From: Mucilaginibacter corticis
GTDB lineage: Bacteria > Bacteroidota > Bacteroidia > Sphingobacteriales > Sphingobacteriaceae
Assembly (NCBI RefSeq): GCF_007558865.1
Contig: NZ_VLPK01000002.1
Location: forward strand, 248,001-312,000
Reading direction: 5' to 3'
DNA length: 64,000 bases
Each line of letters starts with the position of its first letter. Position 1 is the stretch's first letter. The position numbers and the translations under genes are program-made. The notes beneath the pieces are model-generated. The model was given only the letters and a program-made list of their open reading frames with translations. It ran no database searches and had not been told where the DNA came from. This document shows, in pieces, positions 1-8,411 of this stretch.

Positions 1-644
1 AGGACAAAGATCTTTTGAGGCTTTAAGCGCCCCTGGATATATTTGGCGGCTGCCCGTGCATGATACTCAAGTGGTGGGGTGGCTGTTATTAAATTGTCAT
101 TGGCAAAGGTTGCCGGTGCGGCCGGCGATAGCGGCGAGAGAATAGGTTTATGTACCCCATTTACCATTACTTCTGTAAAGGCTTTCATATCGTCCGGAAA
201 TATCGGGCCTACTATCAGGTCGCTGGTGCGGATCTGCGGATTATAAGCCAGCGCGTGCGATTGCGACGGCACGCCCTTTGAATCATAAACCTGTAATTTG
301 AAATTGTAGCCAAGCCCGGTTAATGAGTCGAGCGCCAGTTTAAACCCCTGGTAATAATCTAAAGCGATGTTCGCCTGCCGTAAACCGGTCTCGGTATAAC
401 TTGCGCCGGGATTTAACCGGTCAAGGTCAAACGGCAGCAGCATGGCAATAGTCGACTGCCTTACAGGCGTTGGTTTGGCTTTTACAGGTTCGGTTTTAAC
501 TACCGGTTTTTCAGTCTCTGTTTTTACAGGTGCCGCTACCGGCCGCAGTTTTGGTGAACATGCGGCCGCCAGCAAGGCTATCCCTAAAAATATAAACCGC
601 TTATTCCCACTCAATCGTGGCGGGCGGTTTTGAACTGATATCAT
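1..644 (-). CDS. Periplasmic-binding-protein-like lipoprotein (partial, C-terminus outside window)
   Basis: The frame is open from an ATG at 644 down to the window edge, giving about 214 residues. The N-terminus has a basic stretch, a hydrophobic core ([13 protein letters not shown]) and a lipobox ending LAAAC, so it should be a lipoprotein. A short Lys/Pro/Thr-rich linker follows, then [10 protein letters not shown] and an alternating pattern ([38 protein letters not shown]) typical of type-1 periplasmic-binding folds such as ABC substrate-binding proteins and LpoA-type activators. The ATG start overlaps the end of guaA by 44 bases; a TTG at 614 is an alternative start. Downstream of guaA and in the same direction, so it may share its transcript. 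Ligand unknown. Confidence 0.7.
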   Translation of the reverse strand, partial: MISVQNRPPRLSGNKRFIFLGIALLAAACSPKLRPVAAPVKTETEKPVVKTEPVKAKPTPVRQSTIAMLLPFDLDRLNPGASYTETGLRQANIALDYYQGFKLALDSLTGLGYNFKLQVYDSKGVPSQSHALAYNPQIRTSDLIVGPIFPDDMKAFTEVMVNGVHKPILSPLSPAAPATFANDNLITATPPLEYHARAAAKYIQGRLKPQKIFV

Positions 645-2130
645 ATACTACCCGGTTAATCCCTTTTACATTATTAATGATCTCGTTCGAGATCTTGGCC
701 AGCAGGTCATAAGGTAAATGGCACCAGTCTGCCGTCATGCCGTCAACCGATTCGACAGCGCGTAAGCAAACCACGTTTTCATACGTGCGCTCATCGCCCA
801 TAACACCTACTGACTGTACCGGTAAAAATATGGTACCGGCCTGCCAAACTTTATCATAAACACCTGCACTGCGCAAATTGTTGATGAAAATAGCATCGGC
901 CTCTTGTAAAATAGCAACTTTTTCAGGCGTGACGTCGCCAAGGATCCTGATAGCCAGGCCCGGACCCGGGAAAGGGTGACGGCCTAATATCGTATCGTCA
1001 ATGCCTAAGGCTTTACCTACACGGCGAACTTCGTCTTTAAATAAGGTATTAAGCGGCTCAACAACTTTAAGTTTCATAAAGTCGGGCAGGCCACCTACGT
1101 TGTGGTGTGATTTAATGGTTGCCGACGGACCTTTTACCGATACAGATTCAATAACATCCGGATAAATGGTGCCTTGCCCCAGCCATTTAACGTCCTGAAC
1201 CTCATGCGCGGCATCATCAAATACCTCGATGAATACGCGGCCAATAGCCTTGCGTTTTGCTTCGGGTTCAGATAAGCCAGATAATGCATCGTAAAAACGT
1301 TGTTTGGCATCAATGCCCCTTACGTTTAAGCCCATGTGCTGATAAGAGTCAAGTACTGATTGGAACTCGTCTTTACGCAGCAAACCGTTGTCAACAAATA
1401 TGCAGTACAGGTTTTTTCCGATAGCATGGTGCAGCAATACCGCCGCTACTGATGAATCGACACCGCCCGAAAGCCCTAACACTACTTTATCGTCGCCCAG
1501 TTTTTCTTTAAGCGCGGCAATGGTGGTTTCAACAAAAGAGTCGGCAGTCCAGTCTTGCTTGCATCCGCAGATATCAACCAAAAAGTTTTGCAGCAATTGC
1601 TTGCCGTCAAGGCTATGCGTAACCTCCGGGTGAAACTGTATGCCGTAAGTTTGGGTGCCGGTTACCTGGTAAGCGGCAACCTTTACACTGTCTGTACTGG
1701 CAATGATCTCAAAATCGCTGGCCAGGGTAGCTATGGTATCGCCGTGCGACATCCATGTTTGCGAACCTACCGGGATTTGCTTAAACAAGGGGTTTGCCGA
1801 ATTAATATACGTTAAGTTAGCACGGCCATACTCGCGGGTGCTTGACGGCAAAACCTCGCCGCCGTTAAAATGTGCTAAATATTGCGCTCCGTAGCAAACG
1901 CCCAGTAAAGGGAGCTTGCCATGAAATTTCATAAAATCGAAATGTAAAGCATCCTCCTGGCGAACAGAATAAGGGCTGCCCGATAGGATGATTCCTTTTA
2001 CAGTGCTGTCAACTTCAGGGATTTTATTAAATGGGTGGATCTCGCAGTAAATATTGAGTTCCCTAACCCGGCGCGCTATCAATTGTGTAAACTGCGAACC
2101 GAAGTCAAGAATGAGGATTTTTTCTTGCAT
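601..2130 (-). CDS. guaA: GMP synthase (glutamine-hydrolysing)
   Basis: Makes GMP from XMP, ATP and glutamine in the cytosol, the last step of guanine nucleotide synthesis. All expected parts are present in 509 residues: an N-terminal class I glutamine amidotransferase with the nucleophile Cys79 in [10 protein letters not shown] and His167/Glu169 in [10 protein letters not shown]; an ATP-pyrophosphatase P-loop SGGVDSS at 221-227; and the C-terminal dimerisation domain ending [10 protein letters not shown] chose the ATG at 2130; an in-frame TTG two codons upstream is less likely. The length matches bacterial GuaA. A TAnnTTTG box sits only 3 bases upstream of this ATG. Confidence 0.97.
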   Translation of the reverse strand: MQEKILILDFGSQFTQLIARRVRELNIYCEIHPFNKIPEVDSTVKGIILSGSPYSVRQEDALHFDFMKFHGKLPLLGVCYGAQYLAHFNGGEVLPSSTREYGRANLTYINSANPLFKQIPVGSQTWMSHGDTIATLASDFEIIASTDSVKVAAYQVTGTQTYGIQFHPEVTHSLDGKQLLQNFLVDICGCKQDWTADSFVETTIAALKEKLGDDKVVLGLSGGVDSSVAAVLLHHAIGKNLYCIFVDNGLLRKDEFQSVLDSYQHMGLNVRGIDAKQRFYDALSGLSEPEAKRKAIGRVFIEVFDDAAHEVQDVKWLGQGTIYPDVIESVSVKGPSATIKSHHNVGGLPDFMKLKVVEPLNTLFKDEVRRVGKALGIDDTILGRHPFPGPGLAIRILGDVTPEKVAILQEADAIFINNLRSAGVYDKVWQAGTIFLPVQSVGVMGDERTYENVVCLRAVESVDGMTADWCHLPYDLLAKISNEIINNVKGINRVVYDISSKPPATIEWE

Positions 2131-2133
2131 GGG

Positions 2134-2141
2134 CAAAGATA
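2134..2141 (-). promoter_or_regulatory. Putative guaA -7 promoter box
   Basis: Reads TATCTTTG on the minus strand, matching the Bacteroidota consensus TAnnTTTG, followed by CCC and the guaA ATG. No good -33 TTTG is seen at the usual spacing. If used, the transcript would be leaderless or nearly so. Confidence 0.45.
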
Positions 2142-2189
2142 GGATTTAGATGCGAGATTTGAGAAGTGAGATTTGAGAAAGTTAGGATT
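2141..2189. repeat. Heptanucleotide-period repeat tract (7 units)
   Basis: Seven consecutive 7-base units between guaA and the next gene, including two copies of AGATTTG separated by AGAAGTG and bordered by AGGATTT-like units. It belongs to a class of 7-base-period tracts seen at eight other places in the window with different unit sequences. Confidence 0.7.
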
Positions 2190-2241
2190 TTGTATAACGA
2201 TTTTGAGTATTATTGTCTGTCTTTATGTCAACCTAACCAAA

Positions 2242-3126
2242 ATGAAAAATATTTTACTCCTGTTTTTTTTAGCTGTTAATTCACTGGTTCATGGGCAAAC
2301 CAGCACCTACGATTATGCTTACCTTCGAAAAGCAAAAATATATGTTTACTCAATAGCCGATAAAAAAGAACTTTTTGTTACAAATGATGGTGTAAACCCA
2401 AACATTTCACCAGAAGGAAAAAAATTGGCATATACTATAATTGGTAAGGATACCAAAATGGGGCCTACGCGGTTCATAGGAGTGATTGATCTTAATACTA
2501 AGTCTAAAATTATTCTTAACACACATGATGATAACTGTTATGGCCCTATTTGGTCACCTGATGGAAAATGGATCGCTTATAATGTATCTAATAAAAAAAA
2601 TTGGAGTATAGCTTTTATGGGTTCAGCAAATAGTACTTCACCTAAATTCATAAGTGCCGAGAATAGTTTTTCTCCACATTGGTTATCTGGCGGTACAAGT
2701 ATTATATCGCACAACATGCAAAAAATAACCGTCTATGATCTAACGGGAAAAACAATTAAAAACTACAACATGCAAGACCTGGAAGGCGGATTACACGAAT
2801 TAAAAGGTATGATAGGCAGCGCAAATAGTGATGATTTTATACCGATTAATGATAATAAAAAGATAGTTTTTAATTGCATGGTAAACGAACCCGGTGAAGA
2901 TGGACCACCATCAGCTGTATTTGTTTACGATATTAATAGTAAAAAAACGCTTAGGGTTTCGCCAAAAGGATACAGCGCTAATAATTTGGCAATTAACAAT
3001 AATAAAGTGTTTTTTGCTGCCTCAAAAATTGACTCTGAGGAAATTAACACATACAGTGTAGATTTAGATGGAAATAATTATAAACTTTTTTTGGCTAACT
3101 GCTATTCAATGTCGTTGAAGCAATAA
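2242..3126 (+). CDS. Secreted TolB-like beta-propeller protein
   Basis: 294 residues from the ATG at 2242. That ATG starts a clean signal peptide (MKNILLLFFLAVNSLVHGQ); the longer frame from 2173 adds a second hydrophobic stretch and begins inside the heptad repeat tract, so I reject it. The body carries PD40/TolB-type WD40-like blades, for example NPNISPEGKKLAYT and GPIWSPDGKWIAYN, plus a further blade near FSPHWLSGG. Such propellers usually act in the periplasm as protein- or glycan-binding platforms. No catalytic motif is visible and the partner is unknown. The next gene follows in the same direction after 22 bases. Confidence 0.75.
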   Translation: MKNILLLFFLAVNSLVHGQTSTYDYAYLRKAKIYVYSIADKKELFVTNDGVNPNISPEGKKLAYTIIGKDTKMGPTRFIGVIDLNTKSKIILNTHDDNCYGPIWSPDGKWIAYNVSNKKNWSIAFMGSANSTSPKFISAENSFSPHWLSGGTSIISHNMQKITVYDLTGKTIKNYNMQDLEGGLHELKGMIGSANSDDFIPINDNKKIVFNCMVNEPGEDGPPSAVFVYDINSKKTLRVSPKGYSANNLAINNNKVFFAASKIDSEEINTYSVDLDGNNYKLFLANCYSMSLKQ

Positions 3127-3148
3127 ATTGTTTGCCTTATCTTTACCC

Positions 3149-3730
3149 ATGCCCAAAAAAGCAATTATCCTCTTACTTATTCTTTGCTTTGCCATCACCT
3201 CTAAAGCGCAAAATGCCGATACCGTTTACAACCGTTACCTTGATTTTAACCTGAAACGGTTGGAGGGTAATACATCAACAGCATTAAAACTGGGAGAGGA
3301 TATATTACCTAACATAAAACTATTGCCTGATAAAAGCTGCATCAGTTTTTACGCCAGCCTTGCCAAGTTATATGAGGATGATAACCAATCGGTAGAAGCT
3401 ATCCCGCTGTATGAAATGGTTGTTGCCGCGCAGCCCAACTATTATGTGGCGCACCGGGCCCTGGGGTATTTATATCTTAAGCCTGCGGATGAATTATACG
3501 CTAAACTGCAGGCAAACGCTAATGACAACGAGATTGCCGTGCTTTACAAAGCATCGGTACAGAAAGCCCTGCCGCATTTAGAAAAGGCCCAGGCCTGCGA
3601 CCCGAGTGATGAGACTATGGCACTGATAAAAAAGCTTTACACCAATATCCATGATGATACACACCTGAAATCATTAGGTAAAAGGCTGGCTGCGCTAAGT
3701 AAAGATTGTTTAGATATTTTAAGCGATTAA
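3149..3730 (+). CDS. Secreted TPR-repeat protein
   Basis: 193 residues from the ATG at 3149 (MPKKAIILLLILCFAITSKAQ, a signal peptide). The open frame from 3128 starts upstream of a near-consensus -7 box (TATCTTTA at 3138-3145), so the shorter form is preferred. Helical repeats around AIPLYEMVVAAQPNYYVAHRALGYLYL and QKALPHLEKAQACDPSDETM look like tetratricopeptide repeats, which mediate protein-protein contacts. Likely periplasmic. A strong hairpin follows directly after the stop. Confidence 0.7.
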   Translation: MPKKAIILLLILCFAITSKAQNADTVYNRYLDFNLKRLEGNTSTALKLGEDILPNIKLLPDKSCISFYASLAKLYEDDNQSVEAIPLYEMVVAAQPNYYVAHRALGYLYLKPADELYAKLQANANDNEIAVLYKASVQKALPHLEKAQACDPSDETMALIKKLYTNIHDDTHLKSLGKRLAALSKDCLDILSD

Positions 3731-3774
3731 ACACAAAAGGCTCGCAGGTTTTTGATCCTGCAAGCCTTTTGTGT
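3731..3774. terminator. Bidirectional terminator hairpin
   Basis: An 18-base arm beginning directly after the stop codon (ACACAAAAGGCTCGCAGG) pairs, with one mismatch, with CCTGCAAGCCTTTTGTGT across an 8-base loop. It lies between convergent genes, and A/T-rich flanks let it serve both. Confidence 0.85.
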
Positions 3775-3791
3775 TTTGATATATTTTTAGC

Positions 3792-4457
3792 TTAGAAGCT
3801 TAAGCCTACGTTAAGGCTGCCTCTTAATAATTGTAAAGAACCGGTGTCAGATGCGCCCGGTCTTGCAACATTGCTTAAGCCTGTCTGGCTGTCGTATTCA
3901 AAAAATACGCTCGATGAGTTTGATACCGGTATTTTTATACCAAGACCTGCTGCCAGTCCACCGTCAACACTATGGAATAATGGTTTAAGGTCTATGTTAT
4001 CGCCGCCAACATTTGCTTTCGCGGTGGTTAAAAAGCCTATATACGGGCCAAAATTTAAGTACCAATTACTTCTGCGGCCAAAATGTATATTAGCCATAAT
4101 GGGCACGGTTACATAATTTAAACGATAATCAACATAATCAAATTCGGTGCCTTTGTCGTCTGTTAAAGATCCGTCTGCCCAGCCCTTTTGATCATAAATT
4201 ACCTTTGCTTTAAGGCTCCATGTTTCATTAAAATAATACTCGCCTGACACGCCGACATTGTAGCCGCTTTTAATAGAACTGCTGTAGCTGCCATAATAAT
4301 CGCCATAATAGTTGTAAAAGCCGGCGTTTGATACCGTGTACGAAAAGTTGTAACCGCCGCTTATGCCAAACTCAAAGTTACTCCTGGTTTTTTGCTGGGC
4401 ATAGGTTAATTTGCCAATGCCGATGATGATTAACAGTGTTATAAAAAGTTTTTTCAT
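3792..4457 (-). CDS. Outer-membrane beta-barrel protein (porin-family, PorT-like size)
   Basis: 221 residues with a signal peptide (MKKLFITLLIIIGIGKLTYAQ) and alternating aromatic/polar strands such as GISGGYNFSYTV, EYYFNETWSLKAKVIYDQKGW and GPYIGFLTTAKANVGG, ending in a strand with a terminal aromatic (GLSF) as expected for insertion by the Bam machinery. Fits the OMP beta-barrel families of Bacteroidota. It is a paralogue of the next gene on the same strand; both share EYY...W.K.K..YD.KGW and the GPY.GFL motif. Function beyond outer-membrane barrel unknown. Confidence 0.75.
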   Translation of the reverse strand: MKKLFITLLIIIGIGKLTYAQQKTRSNFEFGISGGYNFSYTVSNAGFYNYYGDYYGSYSSSIKSGYNVGVSGEYYFNETWSLKAKVIYDQKGWADGSLTDDKGTEFDYVDYRLNYVTVPIMANIHFGRRSNWYLNFGPYIGFLTTAKANVGGDNIDLKPLFHSVDGGLAAGLGIKIPVSNSSSVFFEYDSQTGLSNVARPGASDTGSLQLLRGSLNVGLSF

Positions 4458-4522
4458 GGTAGTAAATTAATTTACGAATATAGTTGAATTTAATTCTTAG
4501 GCTGATAATTTGTTTGTCAATA

Positions 4523-4558
4523 AAAAGGCCCGCAGAGCTTTGATCCTGCAGGCCTTTT
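4523..4558 (-). terminator. Terminator hairpin between the paralogous barrel genes
   Basis: AAAAGGCC...GCAG pairs with CTGC...GGCCTTTT around a loop containing TTTGATC. It resembles the 3731-3774 hairpin in its loop and in its CCTGCA/GCCTTTT arm, suggesting the two copies share an origin. Confidence 0.75.
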
Positions 4559-4576
4559 AAAGTTTAGTCTTCAGGA

Positions 4577-5233
4577 TTATTTAAATTTCAAGCCAACGCC
4601 AAGCCCTGATTTCCTGGTTTCCGATCCCGGGCTGTTGTGTAAGTAAGTGTTAGTAAAACCTGATTGGATGTTAGTGAAGCCCAACTGACCATCAAACTCA
4701 AAGAAAAGCTGCAATCTGTCTGAAATAGGTACATTTAAACCCAGACCTAAATCAGCACCAAATTCGGTACTTTTAAAATCTTTTTTCATGTCTTCGTGTG
4801 TGTAATCGTTGGTTGCATTTAATAAAAAGCCTGCATAAGGGCCTCCCATAACATACCAGTTTTTTTCAGGGCCAAAATGCCAGTTTAGGGTTACCGGCAC
4901 AGTAACGTATTTTATAGGATAATAAACCCCTTCAACAACTGTTGATTTACCGGGGTCATTATAAATGCCATCTCCCCATCCTTTTGAATCATAACTGGCT
5001 TTAATTTTAATGCCCCAGGCATCGCTTAAATAATACTCGGCTGAGGCATGTGCTGTAAAACCCCAGGCAAAGCCTGTACTTGATGCGTGTTCCGCATCCT
5101 GAACTAAATAAGCGCCGCTAACACCAAGGCCCAACCCAACTTCGGTTTTGCCGGCACTTAACTTAGTTGATTGTGCATGGGTAAATGAATAAGCACCTAA
5201 CAAGATGCATACTGTGGTAAAGATTTTTTTCAT
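4577..5233 (-). CDS. Outer-membrane beta-barrel protein, paralogue
   Basis: 218 residues with signal peptide MKKIFTTVCILLGAYSFTHA. Shares layout and motifs with the barrel gene at 3792-4457: EYYLSDAWGIKIKASYDSKGWGDG, the YVTVPV.LNWHFG segment and GGPYAGFLLNA. It ends in a lysine/phenylalanine strand (GLGVGLKFK). Probably a local gene duplication followed by divergence. The spacer between the two copies holds its own hairpin, so the genes may be transcribed separately. Specific function unknown. Confidence 0.75.
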   Translation of the reverse strand: MKKIFTTVCILLGAYSFTHAQSTKLSAGKTEVGLGLGVSGAYLVQDAEHASSTGFAWGFTAHASAEYYLSDAWGIKIKASYDSKGWGDGIYNDPGKSTVVEGVYYPIKYVTVPVTLNWHFGPEKNWYVMGGPYAGFLLNATNDYTHEDMKKDFKSTEFGADLGLGLNVPISDRLQLFFEFDGQLGFTNIQSGFTNTYLHNSPGSETRKSGLGVGLKFK

Positions 5234-5415
5234 AAAAAAAGGTTTTTTATAGGTTTTAGTTTTCGGTGGGTTAAAGGTAAACTAAAAATTTAATTTTAAA
5301 AATTCCCGTTAAAATTAGTTGTATGGTGATACTAAATCCGGGCACTTATATAATTAGCTACTAAACTAATAGGTATTTTCTTAATTTCGCGGTTCAATAC
5401 CCGTACAGATAAGCA

Positions 5416-8214
5416 ATGGACTATCAATTTAAAGATATAGAGCAAAAGTGGCAGCAGTTTTGGGCCGATAACCAGACATTTAAGGCTGAGGATAAAAGCG
5501 ATAAACCTAAATACTACGTGCTGGATATGTTTCCGTACCCATCTGGCGCGGGGCTGCATGTCGGGCATCCGCTGGGTTACATAGCCTCTGATATTTTTGC
5601 ACGTTATAAACGCCTTAAAGGTTTTAACGTATTGCACCCTATGGGGTATGATAGCTTTGGCTTACCAGCCGAGCAATACGCCATACAAACCGGACAACAC
5701 CCTGCAATTACTACCGAGGCTAACATTGCCACCTACCGCCGCCAGTTAGATCAGATCGGTTTTTCGTTCGACTGGAGCCGCGAGGTGCGTACCAGTTCGC
5801 CCGATTATTATAAATGGACACAATGGATCTTTATGCAGTTGTTTAACAGCTGGTATAATAAAGATGCGGATAAAGCGGAGTCAATTACCAAACTGGTAGC
5901 ACATTTTGAAGCAAACGGATCAGCTGGTGTAAATGCTGTATCAGACGAAGAAGTTGCAACCTTTACCGTTGCCGAATGGAAAGCCAAAAGCAATAACGAA
6001 CAACAACAGGAACTGTTAAAATACCGCTTAACTTATTTACGGGAAAGCACTGTAAACTGGTGCCCTGCATTAGGCACTGTACTGGCTAATGATGAAGTAA
6101 AAGACGGCTTTAGCGAACGTGGCGGATATCCGGTTGAGCAAAAGAAAATGATGCAGTGGAGCATGCGCATTACAGCTTATGCCGAACGTTTATTACAGGG
6201 ACTGGATAACATTGACTGGCCAGAGCCGCTAAAAGAAATGCAGCGTAACTGGATAGGGAAGAGTACGGGCGCAAGTGTGAAGTTTCCTATTGAGAGTCAA
6301 GAGTCAAGAGTCAGGAGTCAAGAGTTTATTGAGGTTTTTACAACCAGGGTTGATACTATTTTTGGAGTGACTTTTTTAGTAATAGCGCCGGAGCATGAGC
6401 TGGTTGCTGAATTGACCACTCCTGAACAAAAAGCTGAAATTGAAGCATACATCGCCCAAACAAAAAAGAAATCAGAGCTGGACAGGATGGCTGATGCCAA
6501 GACGGTATCAGGCGCGTTTACGGGTAGTTATGTGATCAATCCGCTGAATGATGAAAAAGTGCCTATTTACATTGCCGATTATGTATTGGCAGGATACGGC
6601 ACGGGCGCGGTGATGGCTGTACCAAGCGGTGACCAGCGTGACTTTTTGTTTGCCAAGCATTTTGACCTGCCGATCATCCCGATACTGGATACTCAAAATA
6701 TTACTGACGAGGCCGACCCGACCAAGGAAGGTAAATACATTAATTCTTTATTCATTAACGGCTTAGGTTACAAAGAAGCCACAGCGGCAGTTGTTGCCAA
6801 ACTGGAAGAACTGGGCCTCGGCAAAGCAAAAGTAAACTTCAGGATGCGCGATGCTATTTTTGGCCGCCAGCGTTACTGGGGCGAGCCTGTTCCTGTTTAT
6901 TTTAAAGAAGGCTTGCCGCATTTGATCAGCGAAAGCGACCTGCCATTATTGCTGCCCGAAGTAGATAAATATCTACCTACAGAAAGCGGAGAACCGCCGC
7001 TGGGAAGGGCAGAGGGATGGAAGCATCCCGACGGAGAGTACGAATTAAGCACCATGCCCGGCTGGGCCGGAAGTAGCTGGTACTGGTATCGCTATATGGA
7101 TGCGCATAATGACAAAGCTTTTGCATCAAAACAAACGATTGAATACTGGAAAGACGTTGACCTGTACATAGGCGGCAGCGAACACGCTACCGGCCACCTG
7201 CTGTACAGCCGTTTCTGGAACAAGTTTTTAAAGGACCTTGACCTGGTGGTTGAAGAAGAGCCATTTAAAAAACTGATCAACCAGGGAATGATACAAGGAC
7301 GGAGTAACTTTGTTTACCGATTGATTGATGAAGAGGGAAGGGGTACAAATACATTTGTTTCGCAAGGTTTGATAAAACAATACAATACATCGCCAATACA
7401 TGTCGATGTGAATATTGTGGAGAATGACGTATTGAACTTAAATAAGTTTAAAGCGTGGCGACCTGAGTTTGCTGATGCTGAATTTATACTTGAAAATGGT
7501 CAATATAAATGTGGTGTCGAAGTAGAAAAAATGTCTAAACGTTATTATAACGTTGTAAATCCGGACGATCTTTGCCAGCGCTATGGTGCCGATACCTTGC
7601 GTATGTACGAAATGTTCCTGGGCCCGTTGGAGCAAAGTAAACCCTGGAATACCAACGGTATTGAAGGCGTATTCAAATTCCTGCGCAAATTCTGGCGTTT
7701 GTTCCATAACGATGCCTGGGAGTTCAGTGTGTCAGACGCTGAACCAACCAAAGCCGAACTAAAATCATTGCATAAGATCATCCGTAAGGTTGAAGAAGAT
7801 ATAGAGCGTTTCTCGTTCAATACTTCGGTATCCAGCTTTATGATCGCTATCAATGAGCTAACCGACCTGAAATGCAATAACCGCAAAGTGTTGCAGGACC
7901 TGGTAGTAGTGCTGGCATCGTACGCGCCGCATATCTGCGAGGAGCTTTGGACATTGTTGGGTAATGAGGCGGGTTCGTTATCGTATTCACCATATCCTAA
8001 ATTTAATCCTGCTTACCTTGTCGAAGACGAATTTGCTTACCCGATATCCATCAACGGCAAAACGAAGATGAACCTGAATATCTCTTTAAGCCTTGAACCA
8101 AATGATATTGAGGCATTTGTATTAGCTAATGCCGATGTACAACGTTACCTTGATGGCAAGCAGCCTAAAAAAGTGATCGTAGTTAAAGGTCGTATTGTAA
8201 ATATGGTTGTATAG
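5416..8214 (+). CDS. leuS: Leucyl-tRNA synthetase
   Basis: Charges tRNA-Leu with leucine in the cytosol. 932 residues, in the range of Bacteroidota LeuS. The class Ia signature HIGH is GLHVGH at residues 46-51 and KMSKR is near 704-708 in [12 protein letters not shown]. The CP1 editing domain carries TTRVDT and the conserved aspartate in [10 protein letters not shown]. The zinc-region-like block [22 protein letters not shown] and the C-terminal anticodon-binding region are present. Odd point: residues about 293-303 ([11 protein letters not shown]) are encoded by a 7-base-period tandem repeat inside the editing domain, an apparent in-frame insertion. A weak -7-like box TAATTTCG lies at 5382-5389, and a terminator follows. 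Confidence 0.97.
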   Translation: MDYQFKDIEQKWQQFWADNQTFKAEDKSDKPKYYVLDMFPYPSGAGLHVGHPLGYIASDIFARYKRLKGFNVLHPMGYDSFGLPAEQYAIQTGQHPAITTEANIATYRRQLDQIGFSFDWSREVRTSSPDYYKWTQWIFMQLFNSWYNKDADKAESITKLVAHFEANGSAGVNAVSDEEVATFTVAEWKAKSNNEQQQELLKYRLTYLRESTVNWCPALGTVLANDEVKDGFSERGGYPVEQKKMMQWSMRITAYAERLLQGLDNIDWPEPLKEMQRNWIGKSTGASVKFPIESQESRVRSQEFIEVFTTRVDTIFGVTFLVIAPEHELVAELTTPEQKAEIEAYIAQTKKKSELDRMADAKTVSGAFTGSYVINPLNDEKVPIYIADYVLAGYGTGAVMAVPSGDQRDFLFAKHFDLPIIPILDTQNITDEADPTKEGKYINSLFINGLGYKEATAAVVAKLEELGLGKAKVNFRMRDAIFGRQRYWGEPVPVYFKEGLPHLISESDLPLLLPEVDKYLPTESGEPPLGRAEGWKHPDGEYELSTMPGWAGSSWYWYRYMDAHNDKAFASKQTIEYWKDVDLYIGGSEHATGHLLYSRFWNKFLKDLDLVVEEEPFKKLINQGMIQGRSNFVYRLIDEEGRGTNTFVSQGLIKQYNTSPIHVDVNIVENDVLNLNKFKAWRPEFADAEFILENGQYKCGVEVEKMSKRYYNVVNPDDLCQRYGADTLRMYEMFLGPLEQSKPWNTNGIEGVFKFLRKFWRLFHNDAWEFSVSDAEPTKAELKSLHKIIRKVEEDIERFSFNTSVSSFMIAINELTDLKCNNRKVLQDLVVVLASYAPHICEELWTLLGNEAGSLSYSPYPKFNPAYLVEDEFAYPISINGKTKMNLNISLSLEPNDIEAFVLANADVQRYLDGKQPKKVIVVKGRIVNMVV
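6292..6326 (+). repeat. Heptad repeat tract inside leuS
   Basis: Five 7-base units: GAGAGTC, AAGAGTC twice, AGGAGTC and AAGAGTT. Translated in frame as about eleven hydrophilic residues just upstream of the TTRVDT editing motif. Because 7 is not divisible by 3, each repeat is read in a different frame. Confidence 0.85.
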
Positions 8215-8245
8215 ACAAGCGGCGATACTTAGAAATCTGAAATAT

Positions 8246-8281
8246 AAAGCCCGGAAGGTACATGTTTACCTGCCGGGCTTT
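8246..8281 (+). terminator. leuS terminator
   Basis: AAAGCCCGG plus an inner GGTA pair with TACC and CCGGGCTTT, followed by a T-containing stretch. It lies 32 bases after the leuS stop. Confidence 0.8.
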
Positions 8282-8380
8282 GTTGTAAACAGGCCTGTAT
8301 TACAGTACCCTTATTGTAACATATACAACATAATTATTCTAAATTGCAATAAAAGTGATGTTTCGTTGTAACATTTGAAG

Positions 8381-8388
8381 TAGTTTTG
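8381..8388 (+). promoter_or_regulatory. Putative -7 promoter box of the TonB-dependent receptor
   Basis: TAGTTTTG matches TAnnTTTG and lies 23 bases upstream of the ATG at 8412. A TTG at 8366-8368 is closer than the usual -33 spacing, so the upstream half is weak. Confidence 0.45.
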
Positions 8389-8411
8389 CGCCTAAATCGA
8401 AAAATTTACCA

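Noticed and set aside
442-633. 63-residue plus-strand open frame
   Set aside because: Opposite strand of the lipoprotein and guaA ends; no start context or family pattern.
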